Shown here in pieces: positions 57,734 to 64,000 of a stretch of DNA of 64,000 nt. The stretch lies in the NCBI GenBank assembly GCA_041751935.1, contig JBGSIA010000102.1, forward strand, positions 1-64,000, written 5' to 3'. Under the pieces are notes generated by a model. It saw only the letters and a list, made by a program, of their open reading frames with translations. It ran no database searches and was not told the origin of the DNA. The position numbers and the translations under genes were made by a program. The stretch's first letter is position 1; every line of letters starts with the position of its first letter. Source of the DNA: JBBSJZ01 sp041751935. Its GTDB lineage: Bacteria; Planctomycetota; Planctomycetia; Pirellulales; Pirellulaceae.

Positions 57734-59139
57734 ATTTGCCAACGCCATCATTGAATTTCACCGCTTCTGGATCACGGACGATTGATCCGTCGAGTCTGTT
57801 TAGCCCTGGACCGATATCACCAGGGTCAGTCGATCTCGGTGGTAAATCATCCGATCCAGTGACTTTGGGCCCAGGCATCGAATCACGGGGGACCACGGTT
57901 ACTGATGTACCCGCTGTTGCGTGGTTAGATAAAGTACTCGCGGCGTCAACACGTCACGCAGCCATCGAAACGCTAGCAAGTGTGATTGTGTCCCACTTGG
58001 GGACGAACGCGGTGCGAATTGTCGTAGGGAAGAGCTCGCCCAGACGCATCTACGATCATCGATTGGGCTGGGTATCGCGAGACAGTGATCTTTGGGGCGA
58101 GGCCAAATCCTACTGGAAACTGCCACCATCGGACGATTTAGTACACTGGCCCTCCGACCATGTTGCCGTATTCGACTACCGCGAAACACTGCAAAGGAAC
58201 GAGCGATGGTTGGTATGGATCGCTGATCCGCATCTTGCACCGGAGCAAGTGCTGGCGATTGTCCCAGCGACAACGGCGATGTTGAAATTGATCGCTCGGG
58301 CGCGTCGTCGCTCGGGCGGCTGGTTGTCGCCATTTCTCGGCAATCATCCCTGGCTCACGCTGTCAGCGATGATTACCACCGTCGCAGTGGTGGTGTGTTT
58401 TCCCGTTCATTATCCCATTGCTTGCACAGCTCGGGTGCAACCACTTGGTGAACGCTGGGTGGCGGCGCCGTTTGAAGCAGTGCTGGAGAGTTGCGAGGTT
58501 CGACCAGGCGATGTTGTCGTACGCGATCAAGTGCTGATGGTACTGGATGGACGACCGTTGAGATTAGAACGCGAGTCGATCCAAGCGGAGCTGGATCACG
58601 TCAAGAAGGAGAGAGAAGTCGCGTTGGCATCGCGGCGAATCGCGGATGCACAGCAAGCGGAGTTAAAGCAGCGACAACTGGCTCGTCGCGTGCAATTGCT
58701 TGATGACCGCTTGGCCCGCTTGCAGGTGCGCAGCCCCATTGATGGTGTTGTCGTCAGCGGCGAACTGGATCGCTTCGTCGGCTCGCCACTGGAGATCGGA
58801 CAAACACTAGTTGAGATCGCGCCGCTGGATCGTCTGTCGATCGAGGTCGAGATACCCGAGTTCGAGATCGGATACGTCGAAAGTAACGCGATGACTCGCG
58901 TTCGCTTCGCGGCGGTCGGCGGGAGATCCGTCTACAAGCCGCTGGAAAGCGTTTCGCCGGCAGCAGAGGTTCGTGACGATAAGAATGTGTTCGTTGCCCG
59001 CATGCAAGTTGACAACGCTGACGGCGGACTTCGACCAGGCATGCAAGGCGACGCGACGACTTTCGGTCCCATTCGACCGCTGTTTTGGCGAATCGGACGC
59101 GCCGCTTGGGAGCGAATTTTGTGGTGGATTGGCTACTAG
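57730..59139 (+). CDS. HlyD-like adaptor with a cytoplasmic GAF-like N-terminal domain
   Basis: 469 residues. The N-terminal 200 residues are soluble. A Gly/Pro/Ser-rich start precedes a GAF-like alpha-beta domain (ASTRHAAIETLASVIVSHLG, VRIVVGKSS, WLVWIADPHLAPEQVLAIVP). A single TM helix follows (WLTLSAMITTVAVVVCFPV, about 208-226). The periplasmic HlyD part has lipoyl halves APFEAVLESCEVRPGDVVVR and LQVRSPIDGVVVSGELDRFV around a helical hairpin, then the beta-barrel (VEIPEFEIGYVESNAMTRVR). The architecture suggests a sensor or regulatory head in the cytoplasm tied to an exporter adaptor. Coupled to the previous gene by ATGA; 34 bp before the M50 gene. Confidence 0.85.
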   Translation: MNLPTPSLNFTASGSRTIDPSSLFSPGPISPGSVDLGGKSSDPVTLGPGIESRGTTVTDVPAVAWLDKVLAASTRHAAIETLASVIVSHLGTNAVRIVVGKSSPRRIYDHRLGWVSRDSDLWGEAKSYWKLPPSDDLVHWPSDHVAVFDYRETLQRNERWLVWIADPHLAPEQVLAIVPATTAMLKLIARARRRSGGWLSPFLGNHPWLTLSAMITTVAVVVCFPVHYPIACTARVQPLGERWVAAPFEAVLESCEVRPGDVVVRDQVLMVLDGRPLRLERESIQAELDHVKKEREVALASRRIADAQQAELKQRQLARRVQLLDDRLARLQVRSPIDGVVVSGELDRFVGSPLEIGQTLVEIAPLDRLSIEVEIPEFEIGYVESNAMTRVRFAAVGGRSVYKPLESVSPAAEVRDDKNVFVARMQVDNADGGLRPGMQGDATTFGPIRPLFWRIGRAAWERILWWIGY

Positions 59140-59173
59140 GAAATGGATTCCAGTTCGCTTTTTGGATCGATCA

Positions 59174-61288
59174 ATGACTGATACACCCTTATCCCCCCAG
59201 ACGCAGTCGCCGGTTCGATTCAAGCTCGACCCCAGCGTGACCTTTGTCGCACGTCGCGTGGGTGACGAAAGCCGCTATGTCGCGCGACATTCCCAAAGTG
59301 GTAAGTACTACGAACTCGGTCACGATGAGTTTGCAGTCGCGAACCTAGTTAAGGACTGGCACTGTGTCTCGGAGATCCTCGCAAGTTTGGGTCCAGTTGG
59401 GATCAATTGGTCAGGAGAAGAACTTGCTGGGTTCATCGCTATGTTAGTGAACGAGAAGATTCTTTTGACTGAGCATCCGTCGGCAGCAGTGGCAGCGGTG
59501 CCGACAAGCCGCTTTCAGCTCAAGCAAGTTCTCGCGATGCTTTCGTTCTCGATCAGCCAGCGAGTGCCGCTGTTCCATGCTGATGCACTTGCCGAAGCAG
59601 CGACGCGGCGCGTGGGGTGGATGTTTGGAGCGAGTGGATTTTGGCTTTGGTGCGCGATTGTGCTCAGCGGTGGTTTGATCGCGACTGCCCATCGAGTGGA
59701 AATGATGGGCGAACTGCGGCGAATTTTCGATTTGGGGTTGTGGCCGGTGTTGGCGGTAATGTGGTGCGCCAGCAAGGTGGTGCACGAATTCGGACATGCG
59801 GTTGCTGCGAAGCGTCAAGGCGTTCGCGTGGGCAACATGGGAGTCATGTTTTTTCTATTCGCACCGCTTGCATACGTCGACGTCACTGACGCTTGGCGAC
59901 TGCCCGGTCGCTTCGCGCGAGCCAAGATCGCCATGGCAGGTGTCTACGTTGAGTTAGCCGTGGCTGCGATTGCGATGTGGTGTTATATGATTCTGCCCGA
60001 GGGACTCGGTCGACATCTTTGTGCACAAGTATTCGTGATTGCTGGCCCAGCAACACTATTGGTCAATGCCAATCCGTTACTGCGACTTGACGGGTACTAC
60101 GTGTTCTCTGATTTAACCGACATAGCGAACCTGCGAATGCACGGTCGTCGTAGTCTGGTGAGTTGGGTCGAGCGAATTCTGTTTGGGATTCCACGCCCCA
60201 CCAGCATGCTCGGCGGCTGGCGCCGTAGCGTCGCGATGATGCATGCGTTGGCAAGCGTCGCGTTCCAGGTGGTATGGATGAGCGGCTTGGTGTTCGCGAT
60301 CGCGACCTGGGCCAAGGGGATCGGAGTCGCCCTAGCGATCGTCGCCATCTTGTTATGGTGCGTGTTGCCGCTAGCGAGATGGATTTGGAGAATCTGGTGG
60401 ATTACACCATCAATTGGCCAGCGACGACGATTGGTAATGTTGGTGTTAACATTTGCCATGATGGGCGAGTACGCGGTAATGTTGCCTTCACCGGTCGATC
60501 GCCGCGTACCTGTTGTTGTTCGACACCATCAGGAACAAATTGCGCGAGCGGGTGCTGGAGCGTTTGTGTCGGCGGTTTGGGTGGAGCACGGCCAACAAGT
60601 CGAGCAAGGTACGATGCTGGTTGAACTCGATGCTCCCGAGTTGCGAAACAATCATGCGACAAAGGCTGATGAATTAGAGTCCGCTGAGTTACAGGCCGTA
60701 CAACTTCGTCGACAGGGCGAGTTAGCGTTGGCTGCGGCAGAGTCCGAGCGAGCCGCAAGCCTGAAGCGACAATTGATCGAGTTGGCCGACCAGGTTGCCA
60801 GTCTGCAAGTCACTGCCACACGCTCAGGGATTGTGTTGCGTCCAGATATTCAGGAACTGGTAGGACAGTATGTACGCCCCGGCGACGAGATTCTTCGCGT
60901 CGGCGACCCGCGAGAAATGGAGTTGCTGATCTCGGTCGCTGAGAGTGACACTGGGGCATACGAACAAGCGTGCCAGCGTCAAGAAAAAATTGCTATTCGT
61001 TTGCGGGGAGGAAGGTGGATTGAAGCCCAGCCGGTGAGCCTGAGGCCGCGAGCCCGCGTCAGCCTGCCGCACCCGGCATTGGCGAGTACGGTGGGGGGGC
61101 CACTTGCCGTAGAACCTGATCAACAGTCACGTGACGGCGTACGATTGATAGCGCCGCGTTCCGAGACGGTCGTCAAGCTCGATCCCTTGACCAGCAGCGA
61201 GGTGCGCAGCGGACAAGTCGGCTCGATGACCATTGCCGACGTCCGTCCACTCGTCACCCGCTTGATCGCATGGCTGAATAACGAGTAG
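59174..61288 (+). CDS. PqqD-like / M50 peptidase / HlyD-like fusion protein
   Basis: 704 residues from the ATG at 59174; the frame is open further back but overlaps the preceding gene. N-terminal PqqD-like winged domain (about 15-95: FVARRVGDESRYVARHSQSG, GHDEFAVANLVKDWH). The polytopic membrane region (about 145-450) carries the zinc motif HEFGH (His204/Glu205/His208) and the distal metal ligand in NPLLRLDGYYVFSDL (Asp306), as in site-2-protease-like M50 proteins. The C-terminal part (about 460-704) is a membrane-fusion adaptor: GAFVSAVWVEHGQQVEQGTM, a helical hairpin, SLQVTATRSGIVLRPDIQEL. It resembles membrane peptidase-adaptor proteins of peptide-export loci. Last gene of the exporter operon; the likely inner-membrane core of the machine. 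Confidence 0.9.
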   Translation: MTDTPLSPQTQSPVRFKLDPSVTFVARRVGDESRYVARHSQSGKYYELGHDEFAVANLVKDWHCVSEILASLGPVGINWSGEELAGFIAMLVNEKILLTEHPSAAVAAVPTSRFQLKQVLAMLSFSISQRVPLFHADALAEAATRRVGWMFGASGFWLWCAIVLSGGLIATAHRVEMMGELRRIFDLGLWPVLAVMWCASKVVHEFGHAVAAKRQGVRVGNMGVMFFLFAPLAYVDVTDAWRLPGRFARAKIAMAGVYVELAVAAIAMWCYMILPEGLGRHLCAQVFVIAGPATLLVNANPLLRLDGYYVFSDLTDIANLRMHGRRSLVSWVERILFGIPRPTSMLGGWRRSVAMMHALASVAFQVVWMSGLVFAIATWAKGIGVALAIVAILLWCVLPLARWIWRIWWITPSIGQRRRLVMLVLTFAMMGEYAVMLPSPVDRRVPVVVRHHQEQIARAGAGAFVSAVWVEHGQQVEQGTMLVELDAPELRNNHATKADELESAELQAVQLRRQGELALAAAESERAASLKRQLIELADQVASLQVTATRSGIVLRPDIQELVGQYVRPGDEILRVGDPREMELLISVAESDTGAYEQACQRQEKIAIRLRGGRWIEAQPVSLRPRARVSLPHPALASTVGGPLAVEPDQQSRDGVRLIAPRSETVVKLDPLTSSEVRSGQVGSMTIADVRPLVTRLIAWLNNE

Positions 61289-61394
61289 CCTCACGCTTCG
61301 CCCGCTCGGGTAACTTGACGACTATACTGACTTCGTTACCGCCCCGCCGGCGATTTCCGTTCACTACCCAACTCACCCACAACTCGCCTCGCCC

Positions 61395-62423
61395 ATGGTC
61401 CAGCCGCCGCCGATTGAAACTCAAGATGACGCCAAAGCCGCCGCGCGGCTCGTTCAAGCGTGTGCCCAGATTCGTGAGCAAGTCGGGCAGGTCGTTGTCG
61501 GACAAGAGGAAACGATTGAGCAGTTGCTTTTGGCCATTCTCTCGCGCGGCCACTGTTTGCTCGAAGGCGTGCCGGGGTTGGCGAAGACATTGATGGTTCG
61601 GACGCTGGCACAGTCTATGAACCTTACGTTTCGTCGAATCCAGTTCACGCCGGATTTGATGCCTGGGGATATCACGGGTACCGATATTATCCAAGAGGAC
61701 CCACAGACCGGTCGACGCAGCTTTGTCTTCGAACGCGGCCCAGTGTTCACGCAAATGTTGCTTGCCGATGAAATCAACCGCACACCTCCAAAGACACAGG
61801 CGGCACTTTTGGAGGCGATGCAGGAGCACGAGGTCACTGCAGCCGGCAAGACCTATCGACTTGACGAGCCATTCTTTGTCTTGGCTACGCAAAACCCCAT
61901 CGAACAAGAAGGCACGTATCCGCTACCGGAAGCCCAGCGGGATCGGTTCCTGTTCCATGTCGTGGTTGACTATCCAACTCGCGACGAGGAAGCGGAGATT
62001 GTGGATCGCACGACATCAACCTTCAACTCGACTGTCAAAGCCGTTGTCACCGGTGACGAGATCGTTCAATTTCAACGAACCGTTCGCCGAGTACCGCTGC
62101 CGCCCCATGTGAAAGATTGGGTACTCGATGCGGTTCGATCGGTGCGACCGCGTGAGCGAGATTGCAAGCCGTGGGTTCGCGAGATGATTGAATGGGGGCC
62201 TGGCCCGCGGGCGTGCCAACAGTTGGTACTGGCTTCGAAAGCGCGAGCCCTGTTGCATGGTCGTACGCACGTGACGATCGATGACGTCCACAAACTTGCC
62301 CATCCGGTGCTCCGTCACCGTATCGTTCCCACGTTCGCTGCCGAAGCCGATGGCGTATCGGTTGACGACTTGATCACGCGACTGATCAAAGAGCAAACAG
62401 TCGCCAAAGTCAAAGTGATGTAG
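61395..62423 (+). CDS. MoxR-family AAA+ ATPase
   Basis: 342 residues. Walker A HCLLEGVPGLAKTLMVRTLA, then FTPDLMPGDITGTDIIQEDP, Walker B MLLADEINRTPPKTQAALLE, sensor 1 VLATQNPIEQEGTYPLPEAQ, and the arginine-finger segment RDRFLFHVVVDYPTRDEEAE. The C-terminal lid ends DDLITRLIKEQTVAKVKV. It is a different MoxR subfamily from the copy at 33187 (no Ala-rich leader; different lid). It begins 106 bp after the exporter operon, and no DUF58/vWA partner follows, so its client is unknown. A role in the exporter is possible but not shown. Confidence 0.93.
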   Translation: MVQPPPIETQDDAKAAARLVQACAQIREQVGQVVVGQEETIEQLLLAILSRGHCLLEGVPGLAKTLMVRTLAQSMNLTFRRIQFTPDLMPGDITGTDIIQEDPQTGRRSFVFERGPVFTQMLLADEINRTPPKTQAALLEAMQEHEVTAAGKTYRLDEPFFVLATQNPIEQEGTYPLPEAQRDRFLFHVVVDYPTRDEEAEIVDRTTSTFNSTVKAVVTGDEIVQFQRTVRRVPLPPHVKDWVLDAVRSVRPRERDCKPWVREMIEWGPGPRACQQLVLASKARALLHGRTHVTIDDVHKLAHPVLRHRIVPTFAAEADGVSVDDLITRLIKEQTVAKVKVM

Positions 62424-62436
62424 TGGATTTCAAAGG

Positions 62437-62482
62437 CGGTTTCCGACAAGGGGCGGGCCCCTTGTCGGAAACCGACGTTTTT
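62437..62482. terminator. Strong bidirectional hairpin terminator between the MoxR and sigma factor genes
   Basis: CGGTTTCCGACAAGGGGC is perfectly complementary to GCCCCTTGTCGGAAACCG, 18 bp with a 2-nt loop, 13 bp after the MoxR stop. On the plus strand it is followed by ACGTTTTT. The A-rich upstream side (CAAAGG) makes it weaker in the other direction. The convergent rpoD-like gene ends 12 bp beyond. Confidence 0.85.
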
Positions 62483-62493
62483 GCAGATCAGCT

Positions 62494-64000
62494 CTAAACC
62501 GAGTCGATGCTTTCCATGACGGCAACTTCAGCTCCATCAAGGAAGCTCACCAGCGTTTTGGCGCGGTAGGGCTGTTGTAGTTTCCGCACCGCCTTGCTCT
62601 CGATTTGCCGCACTCGTTCACGGGTGACTTGGAAAATCTTGCCGACTTCTTCCAAAGTGTACGTGTACCCGTCGGCCAAACCGTAACGCAAGCGAAGGAT
62701 TTCGCGTTCGCGATAGTTCAACGTCTCCATCGCTCGATCGATTTGCACCTTCAGAGCCTCGCGGTTGGTTTCCATCAACGGATCGTCGTCGCGATGATCC
62801 TGCAGGAACTCACCAAACACGCTATCCTCGTGATCGCCGATCGGTTGGTCCAAGGACAACGGTGCGCGGCTCATTTTCAGGATCACGCGAGTATCATCCA
62901 GTGACATACCACTGCGTTCGGCCACTTCTTCTGGCGACGGTTCACGACCGTTTTCCTGCACCAAGTCGCGAGTAATCTGGCGAATCTTGTTCATCGTGTC
63001 GATCATGTGAACCGGAACACGAATTGTGCGGCTTTGATCCGCGATAGCCCGAGTGATTGCTTGACGAATCCACCAAGTGGCATAGGTACTAAACTTGTAG
63101 CCACGAGCATGCTCGAACTTATCCACCGCTCGCATCAAACCCGTGTTGCCTTCTTGGATCAGATCCAAGAACGACAAGCCGCGGTTGCGATACTTCTTGG
63201 CGATTGAAACAACCAATCGCAAGTTACCGGCAGACAGAATTCGTTTCGCGGCATCATAGTCATCACGATAGATTGCCGTCTTGGAGATTCGGCGTTCAAG
63301 CGTTTTCGGTGTCTCGTATGTCATCCGCATCAAATAACGCAGTTCGCTCTTGAGTTCCGCAACCGTCGGCATACCTGGCAATGTCAACTTGTCTTGATCA
63401 TTAAGCAGAGCATGAATCTCATTCATGCGACCAGAGGCACGTTTGAGTTTTTCAAAAATTGGTTGCAGTTTGCCGGTTCGCAAGTTCATCTCTTCCACAA
63501 GACGGACGGCCTTGTTTCGACGAATGACCAAGTTGCGCCATGCCGCGCGGCGTTGACGGATCGGTACCCTCTTGTTGATTGCCGTCATGTAGTCGGCACG
63601 ATTCTGTGACAGCAAATGTTTCAGCGTGCGCACGTTCGGCACGATCCGCTTCATGATCGCTTTCTTTTCCGAAGCGTTGGTGACGCTGACTTCGATCGTT
63701 CGGTCCAAGCGAAGTTGCTTGTCGCGAACTTGTTCGAGCATCTTGAGCGCACCCTGCAGAACGAAATCGGTCGCCAACATCCACTGGCGATAGCGATCTC
63801 GAGTGTGTTCGATCTGGATCGCAGCCGAGACTTCCTGATCACGGGTCAACAGCGGAATCTGGCCCATCTGCATCAAGTACATGCGAACCGGGTCTTCGGT
63901 CGGATCGGTGCCCGATTCTTCGCGGCGAGGAGTTACTTCAACATCATCCGCGTCCTCGTCGTCAACTAGATCGTCTTCCTCGATCGCGTCGGCGAAGTCT
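62494..64000 (-). CDS. rpoD: Primary sigma factor (RpoD-like), 5' end outside the window
   Basis: The frame is open to the right edge; 501 codons are visible and the true start lies beyond 64000. The visible N-terminus is acidic (EEDDLVDDEDADDVEV), followed by region 1.2 (DPVRMYLMQMGQIPLLTRDQ) and a helical non-conserved insertion of roughly 150 residues. Region 2 has YRNRGLSFLDLIQEGNTGLM, FEHARGYKFSTYATWWIRQA and ITRAIADQSRTIRVPVHM. Region 3 is TMNKIRQITRDLVQENGREP. Region 4 has LNYREREILRLRYGLADG and the DNA-reading helix TLEEVGKIFQVTRERVRQIE. These are group-1 sigma-70 features. It would direct housekeeping transcription. Confidence 0.95.
   Translation of the reverse strand, partial: DFADAIEEDDLVDDEDADDVEVTPRREESGTDPTEDPVRMYLMQMGQIPLLTRDQEVSAAIQIEHTRDRYRQWMLATDFVLQGALKMLEQVRDKQLRLDRTIEVSVTNASEKKAIMKRIVPNVRTLKHLLSQNRADYMTAINKRVPIRQRRAAWRNLVIRRNKAVRLVEEMNLRTGKLQPIFEKLKRASGRMNEIHALLNDQDKLTLPGMPTVAELKSELRYLMRMTYETPKTLERRISKTAIYRDDYDAAKRILSAGNLRLVVSIAKKYRNRGLSFLDLIQEGNTGLMRAVDKFEHARGYKFSTYATWWIRQAITRAIADQSRTIRVPVHMIDTMNKIRQITRDLVQENGREPSPEEVAERSGMSLDDTRVILKMSRAPLSLDQPIGDHEDSVFGEFLQDHRDDDPLMETNREALKVQIDRAMETLNYREREILRLRYGLADGYTYTLEEVGKIFQVTRERVRQIESKAVRKLQQPYRAKTLVSFLDGAEVAVMESIDSV

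Overview
The window looks like chromosomal DNA of a marine planctomycete of the Rhodopirellula/Pirellulaceae type. The evidence is the combination of gene families: a DUF1559 prepilin-like protein, a DUF1501 Tat-exported protein, a sulfatase beside a sialidase, a cytochrome c of the kind planctomycetes fuse to PQQ-type dehydrogenases, a XylR-like regulator, MoxR ATPases, and a roughly 6000-residue protein with an N-terminal LEPR-XLL-like signature. Genes lie on both strands in short runs, often with 4-bp ATGA or GTGA overlaps. No tRNA, rRNA or CRISPR array was seen.

Layout. 1-9.4 kb: a TVP38-type membrane protein, an acyl-CoA dehydrogenase-like protein, a frameshifted XylR-type regulator, a Cys/Pro-rich secreted protein with a clear terminator, a HEAT-repeat protein, an lnt-queG pair and a small secreted protein. 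9.4-19.6 kb: a DUF1559 protein, a ribbon-helix-helix-like protein, a CBS protein and a histidine kinase. These are separated by repeat-bearing spacers and followed by a run of eroded genes: an epimerase lacking its middle, an isoaspartyl methyltransferase that has lost a fused esterase, and an Rpn-type transposase fragment. A translationally coupled sialidase-sulfatase pair lies among them. 19.7-22.5 kb: madL-madM-matB, a malonate uptake and activation unit. 22.6-27.2 kb: a RAYT transposase fragment, then a 1393-residue beta-lactamase/cytochrome c/sugar-dehydrogenase fusion. 27.3-29.6 kb: five pseudopilin genes (G, H, I, J and K-like) without a motor. 29.7-36.8 kb: an AstD-like dehydrogenase, a DUF1501 protein, a receiver-only response regulator, a MoxR ATPase and a PAS-GGDEF-HD signalling protein.

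36.8-61.3 kb is the most striking part. An 18-kb gene on the minus strand encodes a giant surface protein with a LEPR-XLL-like N-terminus, DUF4347, three LamG-like domains, two beta-helix regions, a C-type-lectin-like domain, VCBS and cadherin-like repeats, and a hydrophobic C-terminal tail. Divergent from it is a tightly coupled operon: a TolC-like channel, two HlyD-like adaptors, and a PqqD-like/M50-peptidase/HlyD-like fusion. No ABC transporter or RND pump is present. I infer a dedicated, ABC-less export machine for the giant protein.

61.4-64 kb: a second MoxR ATPase converges on a primary sigma factor gene (rpoD-like) that runs off the right edge, with a strong shared hairpin terminator between them.
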